A stretch of DNA of 64,000 nt from Pseudoduganella umbonata (lineage in GTDB: Bacteria; Pseudomonadota; Gammaproteobacteria; Burkholderiales; Burkholderiaceae_D). Both the position numbers and the translations under genes were made by a program. How positions within the stretch are numbered: the first letter of the stretch is position 1; each line of letters opens with the position of its first letter. The notes beneath the pieces were generated by a model. The model was not told the DNA's origin and did not search any database. It was given only the letters and a program-made list of their open reading frames with translations. Location: NCBI RefSeq assembly GCF_014192225.1, contig NZ_JACHXS010000002.1, positions 1 to 64,000 on the forward strand, given 5' to 3'. Shown here piece by piece: positions 52,192 through 63,383 of this stretch.

Positions 52192-53436
52192 ATGAACGCC
52201 AAGCTTGATTCGACTGTTACCACTCGCCCTGTCACCCGGCAGACTTACGACGAAGTCCTGGTGCCAACGTACGCACCGGCGCAGATGGTACCGGTGCGAG
52301 CATCGGGCCTGGACCTGTGGGACCAGGAAGGCAAGCGCTACCTGGACTTCACCTCCGGCATCGCCGTCGCGGCGCTGGGCCACTGCAACCCGATCGTCGT
52401 CGAGGCGCTGACCCGCCAGGCCAACACCGTCTGGCACCTGGGCAACGGCTACACGAACGAGCCCGTGCTGCGCCTGGGCCTGGCGATCACGGAAGCCACG
52501 TTCGCCGACCGCGCGTTCTTCTGCAATTCCGGTGCCGAAGCCAACGAGGCGGCGCTGAAGCTGGCGCGCAAGCATGCGCATGCCAGGTTCGGCGAGCACA
52601 AGACGCGCATCGTGTCGTGCCTGAATTCGTTCCACGGCCGCACGCTGTTTACCGTGTCCGTCGGCGGCCAGCCGAAATACACCGAAGGCTTCGAGCCGCT
52701 GCCGCCGGCGATCGACCACATTCCGTACAACGACATCGAAGCGGCGCGTGCCGCGATCGGCGACGATGTGTGCGCCGTGATCGTCGAGCCGGTACAGGGC
52801 GAGGGCGGCGTGATGCCGGGCAGCCCGGAATACCTGCAGGAACTGCGCGCTCTGTGCGACAAGACCGGCGCGCTGCTGATCTTCGACGAGGTACAGTGCG
52901 GCATGGGCCGTACCGGCTCGCTGTTCGCCTACATGGGCTATGGCGTGACGCCGGACGTGCTGACGTCGGCGAAAGCGCTGGGCAACGGCTTCCCGGTCGC
53001 GGCGATGCTGACCACCGAGGAGCTGGCGAAGAACCTGTCGGTCGGCACGCACGGCACCACGTACGGCGGCAATCCGCTGGCCGCCACGGTGGCGCTGACG
53101 GTGCTGGAAACCATCAACCAGCCGGCCTTCCTGGCACGCGTGAAGGAAGCCAGCCTGTACCTGATCGGCAAGCTGGAAGAACTGGTGCGCGATTACCCGC
53201 AGGTATTCACCACCGTGCGCGGTGCCGGCCTGCTGCTGGGCATCGTCGTCAGCGACGAGTTCAAGGGCCGTTCGAAGGATATCCAGCGCGCCGTCGAGGC
53301 GGAAGGCCTGATGGTGCTGATCGCCGGCCCGGACGTCGTGCGCATGGCGCCGGCGCTGGTCGTCACCGATGCGCAGATCGACGAAGCCATCGCGCTGATG
53401 CGCAAGGGCGTGGACAAGCTGCTGGCAGCGAAGTAA
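52192..53436 (+). CDS. astC: succinylornithine / acetylornithine transaminase
   Basis: The PLP enzyme (414 residues) transfers the amino group of N2-succinylornithine to 2-oxoglutarate in the AST pathway, and usually also acts on acetylornithine. Class-III aminotransferase motifs are present: FTSGIAVAALGHCNP, FFCNSGAEANEAALKLARK, FHGRTLFTVS and LIFDEVQCGMGRTG. TSAKALGNGFP holds the PLP lysine, and GTHGTTYGGNPLA follows. The start at 52192 (MNAKLD) is used; ATG 52186 and the frame to 52147 are alternatives. It is the first gene of the ast operon. Confidence 0.94.
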   Translation: MNAKLDSTVTTRPVTRQTYDEVLVPTYAPAQMVPVRASGLDLWDQEGKRYLDFTSGIAVAALGHCNPIVVEALTRQANTVWHLGNGYTNEPVLRLGLAITEATFADRAFFCNSGAEANEAALKLARKHAHARFGEHKTRIVSCLNSFHGRTLFTVSVGGQPKYTEGFEPLPPAIDHIPYNDIEAARAAIGDDVCAVIVEPVQGEGGVMPGSPEYLQELRALCDKTGALLIFDEVQCGMGRTGSLFAYMGYGVTPDVLTSAKALGNGFPVAAMLTTEELAKNLSVGTHGTTYGGNPLAATVALTVLETINQPAFLARVKEASLYLIGKLEELVRDYPQVFTTVRGAGLLLGIVVSDEFKGRSKDIQRAVEAEGLMVLIAGPDVVRMAPALVVTDAQIDEAIALMRKGVDKLLAAK

Positions 53437-53527
53437 TCCCGGGCTTCCGGCGTCGTCCATGCCGCCGGCGCGGCGCATCAGTCGTTCATGCATCGTGCCG
53501 GCGTTTTCATTCAAACCAGGAGTGCCT

Positions 53528-54559
53528 ATGTACGTCGTCCGTCCGGTGGAAACCGCGGATATCCCCGCGCTCGAATCGTTGGCCGCGGTGACGATGCCGG
53601 GTGTGCACACGCTGCCCCGCAGCCGCGACAAGATCGTCATGGCCGTCGAGCGTTCGCTGGCCTCGATGGCCGCGCAGGTCGACATTCCCAGCGAGGAATC
53701 GTACCTGTTCGTGCTGGAATCGCTGGAAGAGCGCCGCATCTGCGGCACCGCCGCCATCTTCGCCTCGGCCGGTTCCAACGGCACCTATTTCTCGTTCCGC
53801 AACGACGTGATCCAGCAGGTCTCGCGCGACCTGAACATCTGCCACAGCGTGCATGCGCTGACGCTGTGCTCGGAGCTGACCGCCTATTCGCACCTGTCGT
53901 CGTTCTATGTCGCGCCGGAAGTGCAGCAGGGCCCCGAAGCGGCGCTGCTCTCCCGCTCCCGCCTGCTGTATGCGGCGCAGCATCCGCGGCGCTTCGGCGA
54001 CCGCTTCTTCGTGCCGCTGGCCGGCGTGACCGACGATGCGGGCCAGTCGCCGTTCTGGAACGCGGTGGGCCGCAAGTTCTTCAAGATGGACTTCCTCGAC
54101 GCCGAGCGCACCATCGGCGGCGCGCGCAACCGCACGCTGATCGTCGAGCTGATGCCGCATTACCCCGTGTACGTGCCGTTGCTGCCGGGCGATGCGCAGG
54201 CCGTGATGGGGCAGATCCACCCGTCCGGCGAGCTGGCCTTCAACCTGCTCACGGCGGAAGGCTTCGAGGCCGACGAATACATCGACATCTTCGATGGCGG
54301 CCCGATCCTGCAGGCCCACAAGCACGCGCTGCGCACCTTCACCACTTCGCAGAAACTGCGCGTGCGCACCGGCGTTGCCCGCACCAGGGAGGGCCCGCTG
54401 TTCAACTATGCGGTGTCCAACGCCGACAGCGCGGCATTCCGCGCCGTGACGATCCCCTGCCCGGACCTGGACGGGTGCGACGCCGTGGCGCTGCCGCCCG
54501 AAATCCAGGACATCCTGCGCGTCGCCGAAGGCGACAGCGTGACCTGCGTACGCATCTGA
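53528..54559 (+). CDS. aruF: arginine N-succinyltransferase, subunit alpha
   Basis: The first AST step makes N2-succinylarginine from arginine and succinyl-CoA. The 343-residue product begins MYVVRPVETADIPALESLA and contains GARNRTLIVELMPHYPVYVPLLPGDAQAVMGQIH. A C-terminal LRVRTG...NYAVSNADSAAFRAV region follows. As in Pseudomonas, two related AstA-type subunits (AruF/AruG) are encoded side by side. The second starts 10 nt after this stop. Both have the acyl-CoA N-acyltransferase fold. Confidence 0.93.
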   Translation: MYVVRPVETADIPALESLAAVTMPGVHTLPRSRDKIVMAVERSLASMAAQVDIPSEESYLFVLESLEERRICGTAAIFASAGSNGTYFSFRNDVIQQVSRDLNICHSVHALTLCSELTAYSHLSSFYVAPEVQQGPEAALLSRSRLLYAAQHPRRFGDRFFVPLAGVTDDAGQSPFWNAVGRKFFKMDFLDAERTIGGARNRTLIVELMPHYPVYVPLLPGDAQAVMGQIHPSGELAFNLLTAEGFEADEYIDIFDGGPILQAHKHALRTFTTSQKLRVRTGVARTREGPLFNYAVSNADSAAFRAVTIPCPDLDGCDAVALPPEIQDILRVAEGDSVTCVRI

Positions 54560-54569
54560 GGAGAAACCC

Positions 54570-55616
54570 ATGCTTGTTGTACGCGCCATCCACGAGGGCG
54601 ATCTCGACGGCCTGTTCAACCTGGCCAGCCAGGTCGGCACCGGCATGACCACGCTGAAGGCCGACATGAAGATGCTGGGCGACCGCCTGGCCACCGCGTG
54701 CGCATCGTTTGCCGAAACCATCCCGCCCGAAGAGCGCGACTACCTGTTCGTGATGGAAGACACCGCGAACCACCGGCTGGCCGGCGTCTGCGCGATCAAG
54801 GGCGCCGTCGGCCTGACCGAACCGTTCTATAACTACCGGATCGGCACGCTGGTGCATTCGAGCCGCGAGCTGAACGTGTTCACGAAGATGGAAACGCTGT
54901 ACCTGTCGAACGACCTGACCGGGTCGTCCGAACTGTGTTCGCTGTTCCTGCACCCGGATTACCGGGTCGGCCACAACGGCAAGCTGCTGTCGAAAAGCCG
55001 CTTCCTGTTCATCGCCCAGTTCCCGCACCTGTTCACGGAAAAGATCATCGCCGAGATGCGCGGCTACCAGGCGGAGGACGGCAGCTCGCCGTTCTACGAA
55101 GGCCTGGGCCGGCATTTCTTCAAGATGGATTTCCACCATGTCGACGACCTGACCGCGCTGGGCAAGAAATCGTTCATCGCCGAACTGATGCCGCGCCAGC
55201 CGCTGTACATCGCCTACCTGCCGCAGGATGCGCAGGATGTCGTCGGCGCCGTGCACAAGTCCACCGCGCCGGCGCGCCGCCTGCTGGAGCAGGAAGGCAT
55301 GCACTACGAAGGTTATGTGGACATCTTCGACGCCGGCCCGGTGCTGCAGGCGCGCGTGTCGGAACTGCGCGCGCTGCGCGACAGCGAACTGGCCATCATC
55401 GCGCCGGACGACGACATGGTGCACGCGTGCGCGCCTGCCACCACCGAGCCCACGCTGGTGTCGAACACCACGCTGCGCGACTTCCGCATGATCATCACCG
55501 AGGCGGCCAGCGTCAACGGCAGCATCGACCTGTCCGCCGCCGAACAGCAGCTGCTGCATTGCGCTACCGGCGCCACCGTGCGCACGCTGCCCCTGAACGT
55601 CAAGAAAAACCAGTGA
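54570..55616 (+). CDS. aruG: arginine N-succinyltransferase, subunit beta
   Basis: The 348-residue partner of the preceding gene begins [32 protein letters not shown]. It contains [31 protein letters not shown] and [31 protein letters not shown], the AstA blocks. It is more similar to single-subunit AstA of enteric bacteria than the alpha subunit is. A GAGGAGA ribosome site precedes the ATG. The next gene starts 8 nt after its stop. Confidence 0.94.
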   Translation: MLVVRAIHEGDLDGLFNLASQVGTGMTTLKADMKMLGDRLATACASFAETIPPEERDYLFVMEDTANHRLAGVCAIKGAVGLTEPFYNYRIGTLVHSSRELNVFTKMETLYLSNDLTGSSELCSLFLHPDYRVGHNGKLLSKSRFLFIAQFPHLFTEKIIAEMRGYQAEDGSSPFYEGLGRHFFKMDFHHVDDLTALGKKSFIAELMPRQPLYIAYLPQDAQDVVGAVHKSTAPARRLLEQEGMHYEGYVDIFDAGPVLQARVSELRALRDSELAIIAPDDDMVHACAPATTEPTLVSNTTLRDFRMIITEAASVNGSIDLSAAEQQLLHCATGATVRTLPLNVKKNQ

Positions 55617-55624
55617 GGAAGACC

Positions 55625-57100
55625 ATGCCCGACACCGTCCTGTCCAACTTCATCGCCGGCCGCTGGCAAGCCGGCAGCGGCGCCGAACTGATCACCGTCG
55701 ATCCGGCCACCGGCAACGAGACCTGGCGCGGCAAGGCTGCCGCGCCGGAAGACGTGGCCGCCGCCTGCAGCGCCGCCCGCGCCGCCTTCGAGCCGTGGGC
55801 CGAGCGGCCGCTGGAAGAGCGCATCGCCATCGCCACGCGCTTTCGCGACCTGCTGAAGGAAAACAACGAGGCGCTGGCCGGGCTGATCGCCCAGGAAGTC
55901 GGCAAGCCGATGTGGGAAGCGCGCACCGAAGTGACGACGATGGCGAACAAGGTCGACATCTCGGTCCAGTCGTACAACGCGCGCACTGGCGAAGTGCACA
56001 ACAAGGTGGCCGATGGCGAGGCCGTTCTGCGCCACCGCCCGCACGGCGTGTTCGGCGTGTTCGGCCCGTACAACTTCCCCGGCCACCTGCCGAACGGCCA
56101 CATCGTGCCGGCCCTGATCGCCGGCAATACCGTGGTGTTCAAGCCCAGCGAGTACGCGCCGCGCACCGCGATGAAGACCGTGGAGCTGTGGGAGCAGGCC
56201 GGCGTGCCGGCCGGTGTGATCAACCTGGTCAACGGCGGCCGCGATACCGGCGTGGCGCTGGGCCAGAATGCCGACATCGACGGCGTGCTGTTCACCGGCA
56301 GCAGCCAGACCGGCGCCGCGCTGCACCGCCAGTTCGGCGGCCAGCCGGGCAAGCTGCTGGCGCTGGAAATGGGCGGCAACAATCCGCTCGTCGTCTGGGA
56401 CGTGAAGGACATCGATGCCGCCGTGTTCATGGCGATCCAGTCGGCCTTCATCTCGGCCGGCCAGCGCTGCACCTGTGCGCGCCGGCTCGTCGTGCAGAAG
56501 GGCGAGCAGGGCGACGCGTTCCTCGACCGCCTGGTCGACGTGGCGTCGAAGATCCAGGTGGGACCGTCGCATGCCGAGCCGCAGCCGTTCATGGGGCCGG
56601 TGGTGTCCGCCGCCGTCGCGGAAAAACTGGTGCAGGCGCAGCACGACATGGTGGCCAAGGGCGGCAGGCTGCTGCTGGAAATGCAGCAGCTGCAGCCCGA
56701 TACCGGCTTCGTCTCGGCCGGCATCGTCGACGTGACCGATGCGCAGGGCATCCCCGACGAGGAATGGTTCGGTCCCCTGCTGCAGGTGTACCGCACCGAC
56801 GATTTCGACACGGCGCTGCGCATCGCCAACAACACCGAATTCGGCCTGGCCGCCGGCCTGCTGTCGAACGAGGAAACGCTGTGGAAGACCTTCCAGCGGC
56901 GTGCCCGCGCCGGCATCGTCAACTGGAACCGCCCGACCACCGGTGCGGCCAGCACGGCGCCATTCGGCGGCGTCGGCAAGTCCGGCAACCACCGGCCAAG
57001 TGCCTACTATGCAGCCGATTACTGCGCCTATCCGGTCGCATCGATCGAGAACGGCGCACTGGAAATGCCGGCCAAGCTGTCGCCGGGCCTGACGTTCTGA
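55625..57100 (+). CDS. astD: succinylglutamate-semialdehyde dehydrogenase
   Basis: AstD oxidises N-succinylglutamate semialdehyde to N-succinylglutamate with NAD. The 491-residue aldehyde dehydrogenase shows [44 protein letters not shown] (NAD site) and [15 protein letters not shown], which supplies the general base Glu. [14 protein letters not shown] supplies the catalytic Cys. The order after the succinyltransferase subunits matches the Pseudomonas aru operon. Confidence 0.95.
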   Translation: MPDTVLSNFIAGRWQAGSGAELITVDPATGNETWRGKAAAPEDVAAACSAARAAFEPWAERPLEERIAIATRFRDLLKENNEALAGLIAQEVGKPMWEARTEVTTMANKVDISVQSYNARTGEVHNKVADGEAVLRHRPHGVFGVFGPYNFPGHLPNGHIVPALIAGNTVVFKPSEYAPRTAMKTVELWEQAGVPAGVINLVNGGRDTGVALGQNADIDGVLFTGSSQTGAALHRQFGGQPGKLLALEMGGNNPLVVWDVKDIDAAVFMAIQSAFISAGQRCTCARRLVVQKGEQGDAFLDRLVDVASKIQVGPSHAEPQPFMGPVVSAAVAEKLVQAQHDMVAKGGRLLLEMQQLQPDTGFVSAGIVDVTDAQGIPDEEWFGPLLQVYRTDDFDTALRIANNTEFGLAAGLLSNEETLWKTFQRRARAGIVNWNRPTTGAASTAPFGGVGKSGNHRPSAYYAADYCAYPVASIENGALEMPAKLSPGLTF

Positions 57101-57108
57101 GGAAATCC

Positions 57109-58449
57109 ATGAGTACGCGTGAATTCAACTTCGACGGCCTGGTGGGCCCGTCGCACAATTACGCCGGCCTGTCGTTCGGCAACGTGGCATCGTTCAACAA
57201 CGTGAAGAGCGCCTCGAACCCGAAGCAGGCTGCCCTGCAGGGCCTGGCCAAGATGCGCGCGCTGGCCGCGCGCGGCTTCGCGCAGGGCGTATTGCCGCCG
57301 CAGGCGCGGCCGAACTTCCGGCTGCTGCGCAGCCTGGGCTTCGGCGGCAGCGATGCCGACGTGCTGGCGCGTGCCTTCAAGGAGTCGCCGGTGCTGCTGG
57401 CCAGCGCATATTCGGCATCGCCGATGTGGACCGCCAACGCGGCCACCGTCAGCCCGTCGCGCGACACGGGCGATGGCCGGGTGCATTTCACGCCGGCCAA
57501 CCTGAACAACAAGCTGCACCGCTCGCACGAGCACGTGCAGTCGGGCCGCGCATTGCGCGCCATCTTCCATGACGAGCGCCACTTCGCCGTGCACGATGCG
57601 CTGCCGTCGACGCCGGCGTTCGGCGACGAGGGCGCCGCCAATCACACGCGCCTGTGCCGCGATCATGGCGCTGACGCGGTCGAACTGTTCGTCTACGGCC
57701 GCGTCGAATTCGACCCGGCCGCGCCGGCACCGGTGCGCTACCCGGCCCGGCAGACGCTGGAAGCGTCGGAGGCGGTGGCCCGGCTGCATGGATTGCAGGA
57801 AGCGCGTACCGTGTACGTGCAGCAGAATCCGGCCGTGATCGACCAGGGCGTGTTCCACAACGACGTGATCGCCGTCGGCAATGCCGACGTGCTGTTCTAC
57901 CACGAGCAGGCCTTCGCCGACGAGCAGGGCACGCTGCTCAAGCTGCGCCAGGCCCTCGACGGTGTCGATGCGGAGCTGACCCCGATCCGCGTCGATACCG
58001 GCCAGGTGGCGGTAGCCGATGCGGTGCAGAGCTACCTGTTCAACAGCCAGCTGCTGTCGAAACCGGACGGCAGGATGGCTCTCGTGATTCCCCGCGAATG
58101 CGAGGAAAACGCCGCCGTGTCGACCTACCTGGCCGGCCTGGTGTCCAGCGGTGGCCCGATCGACGAGCTGGTGCACTTCGACCTGCGCCAGAGCATGCGC
58201 AACGGCGGCGGCCCCGCGTGCCTGCGCCTGCGTGTCGCGCTGACGGGCGCGGAAGCGGCAGCCATGCACCAGGGCGTGCTCATGACGGAAGAACTGTACC
58301 GCACGCTGGTGGCCTGGGTGGAAAAACACTATCGCGACCAGCTCGCGCCGCAGGACCTGGCCGACCCCGCGCTGGCGATCGAGATCGCCGCCGCACTGGA
58401 GGAACTGGAGCGCCTGCTCGGGCTCCCTGGGCTGTATGATCTGGGCTGA
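57109..58449 (+). CDS. astB: N-succinylarginine dihydrolase
   Basis: AstB hydrolyses N2-succinylarginine to succinylornithine, CO2 and two ammonia. The 446-residue protein begins [25 protein letters not shown] and shows [62 protein letters not shown] and [16 protein letters not shown], with the catalytic Cys near the end. It starts 8 nt after astD. A GAGGAAAT site precedes the ATG. Confidence 0.96.
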   Translation: MSTREFNFDGLVGPSHNYAGLSFGNVASFNNVKSASNPKQAALQGLAKMRALAARGFAQGVLPPQARPNFRLLRSLGFGGSDADVLARAFKESPVLLASAYSASPMWTANAATVSPSRDTGDGRVHFTPANLNNKLHRSHEHVQSGRALRAIFHDERHFAVHDALPSTPAFGDEGAANHTRLCRDHGADAVELFVYGRVEFDPAAPAPVRYPARQTLEASEAVARLHGLQEARTVYVQQNPAVIDQGVFHNDVIAVGNADVLFYHEQAFADEQGTLLKLRQALDGVDAELTPIRVDTGQVAVADAVQSYLFNSQLLSKPDGRMALVIPRECEENAAVSTYLAGLVSSGGPIDELVHFDLRQSMRNGGGPACLRLRVALTGAEAAAMHQGVLMTEELYRTLVAWVEKHYRDQLAPQDLADPALAIEIAAALEELERLLGLPGLYDLG

Positions 58450-58535
58450 CCGGCAAGGCTGACCCGCCGGTTGTCCGCCGGTTGCCCGCCATGCCTCGCC
58501 GCCGGGGCTCGGCCATCTGGCGGATTGTAGAAACG

Positions 58536-58562
58536 GTGGGGCTGAGCGATCCTCGGCCCCAC
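58536..58562 (+). terminator. hairpin between astB and the glutamate dehydrogenase gene
   Basis: GTGGGGCTGAG / CTCGGCCCCAC with a 5-nt loop (one G-U pair) sits in the 181-nt gap. There is no T-run. It may attenuate transcription entering the giant dehydrogenase gene or mark the 3' end of an astB-ending transcript. Otherwise the gap shows only a GCCGGTTG direct repeat. Confidence 0.45.
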
Positions 58563-58630
58563 TGCACATGCGCCAGCCACGAGCCGGCGCGCAGTACCCA
58601 TCACGCACACTGGAATAACTGGAGAAGCAG

Positions 58631-61600
58631 ATGACAAAGATGCCGCAGCAACTGCGTAAAGAGACCCTCGACCTCGTCAATGCCGGCCAGGCCACCGCCG
58701 GCTCGCCCGTGCAGGCGCTGATCGCCGCCTGGCTGAAATCGCTCGATGACGAAGACCTGGCCGATACGCTGCCCGAGAGCCTGGCGCCGGTGCTGGTGGA
58801 AGGCTTCACCCAGGCGGCACGCCGCACGGCGCCGGGCGCGCAGGTTGCCACGCTGCGCCATGCGGATGGCCGCGGCGGCCACGCCACCGCGCTGCTGGTC
58901 CTCAACGACGACATGCCGTACCTGGTCGATTCCATCGTGATGGCGCTGCGCCGCCAGAAGGTGCAGGTAAATGGGGTACTCAACGCCGTGCTGCCGGTCA
59001 CGCGCGACGCGAGCGGCAATGTGACCGCCGTCGGCGAAGCCGGCGCGCATCTGGAATCGTATGTGCTTTGCCTGCTGGCGGAAGAACCGGACGAGGCATC
59101 GCTGCGCGAACTGGCCAGCCGCATCGGCATGGTGGCGGCCGATGCCGCCGTCGTCAAGCGCGACCTGCCGACGATGAAGAACCGCTTCACCACCGTCGCC
59201 GATTCGGTGCAGGGGCAGGGCGACGAAGGCGCCGAGGCGGCCGCCTTCCTGCAGTGGGCGCGCGACGAAGGCTTCGAGGTGCATGGTTACGCCTACTACC
59301 ACGTGAAGCCCGGCACGCACGAACTGGAGCGCGACCTGCCCAGCCGCATCGGCGTGCTGCAGGATACCGCGCACCCCGTATACGGCACCTGCCTGGCCAA
59401 CATTCCCGGCGACCTCGACACGCTGAACCGCCGCGGCCATATCCTGTCGATCGTGAAAGCCGACGCGGGCGGTACGCTGCACCGCGACGAGCAACTGGAC
59501 TTCATCGGCGTGCGCGCTGCCGACGCGGCCGGCAACGTGCTCGGCGAACATTGCTTCATCGGCCTGTTCACCCGCGCCGCCATGCTGACGCCACTGGCGC
59601 GCCTGCCGTTCGCGCGCGGCCGCATCGCCCGCGTCCTGAAGATCGCCAACCTGCGGCAGGAAGGCTTCCGCGCCGAGAAATTCATCGAGATCCTGGAATC
59701 GCTGCCGCGCACCGAGGCGCTGGAAGCGGAACCGGAATGGCTGGCCGAAGTGTGCAGTGCCGTCGTGTCGCTGTACAAGCAGCCGCGCACCAAGGTCTTC
59801 GCGCGGCGCGACGTGTACGCCCGCCACCTGAACGTGCTGGTCTACCTGCCGCGCGAGCGCTACAGCGCCAGCGTGGCGCATGCGCTGTCGCGCGCGCTGC
59901 AGGAAAGCTCGGGCGCTACGCACGTCAGTTCGCACACGCTGGTGGCGGACGGCCCGCTGGCCCGCCTGTACCTGATCGCGCACGCGGCGCGCTACCCGCT
60001 GGACCTGGAAAACGACGTGCAGCGCCCGCTGCTGTCGATCCTCGACGGCTGGCACGAAGGCTTCTCGGAGCTGGCCGACGCGGTGCCGGACGAGCACCTG
60101 CGCAACGACCTGCGCCGCCTGTGCGCCACGTTGCCGGTCGACTACGTGGCCGCCACGTCGCCGATGGTGGCGTTCCACGACCTGGACAAGATCCTGCGCA
60201 ACGGCACGTCGCAGCGCGCCTCGGTGCGCATCGAGCTGGCCTCCGCGGCGGGCCCCGCCACCATCCGCATCTACACCCTGGACAAGACGCCCACGCTGTC
60301 GTCGATCATGCCCGCGCTGCATAACGCCGGCGTGCTGATCGACCGCGAACGCGCGCACACGATCAGGACCGCCGATGGCCAGCGCCATTACGTGACCAGC
60401 CTGGCGGTGGATGCCACGTCGGCCGAGAAGCTGGCGCGGCCCGGCGTGGCCCGGGTGGCCGAGGACCTGTTCGCCGCGCTGTTCAACGACGATATCGAGG
60501 ATGGCCGCCTGAACGGCCTGGTGGTCGAAGGCGGCCTGAATCCCCGCCAGGTCCAGCTGGTGCGCGCCTACATGAGCTACTGGCGCCAGACCGGCACGCA
60601 GTTCTCGGTGCGCTACATTGCCGAAAGCCTGCGCCGCCAGCCGGCGCTGGTAAAGGAAATCGTCGACGCGTTCGAAGCGCGCTTCGACCCGGCGCGGGGC
60701 GAACAGGAGCGAATCGCCGCGCGTGAAAACCTGGTGGCGCTGAAGGCCCGCGTGCCGCAGGTCAACCATGCCGACCTCGAAGTGATCCTGGGCGCGCTGC
60801 TCGACCTGATCCTGGCCACCGTGCGCACCAATTACTTCCAGCCGAGCCCGGTCCTGCAGAACCTGGACGTGCTCGATCCACGGGACAAGATCATCTTCAA
60901 GTTCGATACCAGCAACCTCGCTCTGCTGCCGGAGCCGAAGCCGTATCGCGAGATCTACGTGTTCTCGCGCCGCTTCGAGGGCGTGCACCTGCGCGGTGGC
61001 CCGGTGGCGCGCGGCGGCTTGCGCTGGTCCGACCGCATGGAGGATTACCGCACCGAAGTGCTCGGCCTCGTGAAGGCGCAGATGGTCAAGAATGCCGTGA
61101 TCGTGCCGGCCGGAGCGAAGGGCGGCTTCGTGTGCAAGCAGATGCCCGCCGGCGCGCCGCGTGAAGTCATCGCGGCCGAGGGCGAAGCCGTGTACCGCAT
61201 GTTCATCGCCAGCCTGCTGGAAGTGACGGACAACCGTGTGCTGGGCAAGATCGTGCCGCCGGAACAGACCGTCCGCTACGACGACGACGACCCTTACCTG
61301 GTGGTCGCGGCCGACAAGGGCACGGCCACGTTCTCCGACATCGCCAACAGCATCGCCGTGCAGCGTGGCTTCTGGCTCGGCGACGCGTTCGCCTCCGGCG
61401 GCTCGAACGGCTACGACCACAAGAAGCTGGGCATCACGGCGAAAGGGGCATTCGAAGCCGTCAAGCGCCACTTCTACGAGATGGGCCACGACATGGCGAC
61501 GACGCCGTTCACCGTGGTCGGCGTGGGCGACATGTCGGGCGACGTGTTCGGCAACGGCATGCTGTTGTCCGACAAGATCCGCCTGCTGGCGGCGTTCGAC

Positions 61601-63382
61601 CACCGCCACATCTTCCTCGACCCGGATCCGGACACCGCGACCTCGTTCGCCGAGCGCCAGCGGCTGTTCGCGCTGCCCCGTTCGTCGTGGGAGGATTACG
61701 ACAAGAGCCTGATCTCGGCGGGCGGCGGCGTGTATCCGCGTTCGGCGCGCACGATCGAGCTGTCGCCGCAGGTCCGCGCGGCGCTCGACATCGCCGAAAG
61801 CACGCTGTCGCCCGAGGAACTGATGCACCGTATCCTGCTGGCGCCCGTGGACCTGTTCTACAACGGCGGCATCGGTACCTACATCAAGGCCTCTACCGAG
61901 ACCAACGCACAGGTAAAGGACCGCGCCAACGACCAACTCCGCGTCGACGGCAATGCGCTGCGCTGCAAGGTGGTGGGCGAGGGCGGCAACCTGGGTGCCA
62001 CGCAGGCGGGCCGCATCGAATTCGCGCTGGCTGGCGGGCGCATCTTCACCGATGCGATCGACAACTCGGCCGGCGTCGACTGCTCGGACCACGAAGTCAA
62101 TGCGAAGATCTGGCTCGACGTGGAAGTCAATGCCGCCAAGCTGACGGAAGTGGAGCGCAACCGCACGCTGAACGAGATGACGGACGATATCGTGCGCCTC
62201 GTCCTGCGCGACAACACGCAGCAGACACGCCTGCTGGTGCGCGAGCTGCAGGCGCAATCGGATGTCGCAGTGCAGAAGGGCTATGCCGCGCTGATCGCCA
62301 GCCTGGAAGAAGAAGGCGCGCTGTCGCGCGAGCTGGAGATGCTGCCGTCGGTGGCCGAGCTGGCGCGCAGGAAGGGCGACAACCGCGGCCTGACGACGCC
62401 GGAGCTGGCCGTCGTCGTCGCCAACGTGAAGAACCGCTACAAGCGCATCCTGGGCGCGTTGCCGCTGACGGAGGAAAGCTGGGCGGAAACGGTGCTGCGG
62501 CCGTACTTCCCCGGCTTGCTGGTGGCCACGCGCTCGCCGCTGGCGCATCCGCTGGCCAACGCGATCCTGGCCACCGTGCTGGCCAACGAGGTGGTCAACC
62601 GCTGCGGCCCGCTGATGATCCGCAACCTGGCGCAAGAGCATGGCGTGGCGGAGAGCGACGTGATCCTGGCGTGGGGCCAGGCCTGGTCCGCGCTGAACCT
62701 GGCGCCGCTGTTCGACACGCTGGACGCCGATGCGCTGGCCGTGCCCCGTGAAGTGTCGATGGCGGTCGATGCGCGCAGCCGGTCCGCGCTGCGCGCCGTG
62801 ATGGAGGGCGTGCTGGCGGTGCCGAAGGAACAGTTGCGCGGCAGCGGCGGCATCGCCGAGCTGTCCCGCCTGTTCACCGAGCCGGGCATGGTCCACCGCC
62901 TCGCACCGGAAGGCACGTCGGCCGAGGCCGATACCGTGCCCGACCTGAAACCGGAATTCGCCGCGGCGTGGACGGCGCTGGAAGGCATCGAGGGCGTGTC
63001 GGCCTTCGTGTTCACGGCGCTGTCCGTGCAGCGGCCGGACGGCATGGACTTGCCGGCATTCCTGGCGCTGGGCACCACGCTGCGGTCGAAAGCGGGCATC
63101 GATGCGCTGGAACGCGGCCTGAACCTGCCTGCTGCCAGCCGCTCGCAGGAACAGTTGCGCAGCTATGCGCAGCAAGCCTTGCGGCGCACGCAGCAGCGGC
63201 TGCTGGCGCAGGTGCTGGCACGTGCGGCCGGCCATGGCACCGGGGCGGTGGATGCGGTGATCGCGACGCTGAACCTGCCGGCGTTCACTGCGCCGACGGA
63301 CCTGGAGCAGGCGATGCTGGATGTGTGGACGCTGTCCGAAGCCGTGACCACTGGCGGCTACGGCACGCAGAAGGCGGCCTGA
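58631..63382 (+). CDS. gdhB: large NAD-dependent glutamate dehydrogenase
   Basis: This 1583-residue enzyme of the 180-kDa class oxidatively deaminates glutamate to 2-oxoglutarate with NAD. The N-terminal half holds ACT-like regulatory segments (for example LDFIGVRAADAAGNVLGEHCFIGLFTRAAM). The catalytic part follows with LRGGPVARGGLRWSDRMEDYRTEVLGLVKAQMVKNAVIVPAGAKGGFVCK (substrate lysines), GVGDMSGDVFGNGML (NAD site) and YNGGIGTYIKAS. The C-terminal helical region ends about residue 1580. It lies between astB and astE and follows the ast genes in direction, so it should consume the glutamate made by AstE. The start at 58631 has CTGGAGAAG upstream. Confidence 0.95.
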   Translation: MTKMPQQLRKETLDLVNAGQATAGSPVQALIAAWLKSLDDEDLADTLPESLAPVLVEGFTQAARRTAPGAQVATLRHADGRGGHATALLVLNDDMPYLVDSIVMALRRQKVQVNGVLNAVLPVTRDASGNVTAVGEAGAHLESYVLCLLAEEPDEASLRELASRIGMVAADAAVVKRDLPTMKNRFTTVADSVQGQGDEGAEAAAFLQWARDEGFEVHGYAYYHVKPGTHELERDLPSRIGVLQDTAHPVYGTCLANIPGDLDTLNRRGHILSIVKADAGGTLHRDEQLDFIGVRAADAAGNVLGEHCFIGLFTRAAMLTPLARLPFARGRIARVLKIANLRQEGFRAEKFIEILESLPRTEALEAEPEWLAEVCSAVVSLYKQPRTKVFARRDVYARHLNVLVYLPRERYSASVAHALSRALQESSGATHVSSHTLVADGPLARLYLIAHAARYPLDLENDVQRPLLSILDGWHEGFSELADAVPDEHLRNDLRRLCATLPVDYVAATSPMVAFHDLDKILRNGTSQRASVRIELASAAGPATIRIYTLDKTPTLSSIMPALHNAGVLIDRERAHTIRTADGQRHYVTSLAVDATSAEKLARPGVARVAEDLFAALFNDDIEDGRLNGLVVEGGLNPRQVQLVRAYMSYWRQTGTQFSVRYIAESLRRQPALVKEIVDAFEARFDPARGEQERIAARENLVALKARVPQVNHADLEVILGALLDLILATVRTNYFQPSPVLQNLDVLDPRDKIIFKFDTSNLALLPEPKPYREIYVFSRRFEGVHLRGGPVARGGLRWSDRMEDYRTEVLGLVKAQMVKNAVIVPAGAKGGFVCKQMPAGAPREVIAAEGEAVYRMFIASLLEVTDNRVLGKIVPPEQTVRYDDDDPYLVVAADKGTATFSDIANSIAVQRGFWLGDAFASGGSNGYDHKKLGITAKGAFEAVKRHFYEMGHDMATTPFTVVGVGDMSGDVFGNGMLLSDKIRLLAAFDHRHIFLDPDPDTATSFAERQRLFALPRSSWEDYDKSLISAGGGVYPRSARTIELSPQVRAALDIAESTLSPEELMHRILLAPVDLFYNGGIGTYIKASTETNAQVKDRANDQLRVDGNALRCKVVGEGGNLGATQAGRIEFALAGGRIFTDAIDNSAGVDCSDHEVNAKIWLDVEVNAAKLTEVERNRTLNEMTDDIVRLVLRDNTQQTRLLVRELQAQSDVAVQKGYAALIASLEEEGALSRELEMLPSVAELARRKGDNRGLTTPELAVVVANVKNRYKRILGALPLTEESWAETVLRPYFPGLLVATRSPLAHPLANAILATVLANEVVNRCGPLMIRNLAQEHGVAESDVILAWGQAWSALNLAPLFDTLDADALAVPREVSMAVDARSRSALRAVMEGVLAVPKEQLRGSGGIAELSRLFTEPGMVHRLAPEGTSAEADTVPDLKPEFAAAWTALEGIEGVSAFVFTALSVQRPDGMDLPAFLALGTTLRSKAGIDALERGLNLPAASRSQEQLRSYAQQALRRTQQRLLAQVLARAAGHGTGAVDAVIATLNLPAFTAPTDLEQAMLDVWTLSEAVTTGGYGTQKAA

Positions 63383-63383
63383 C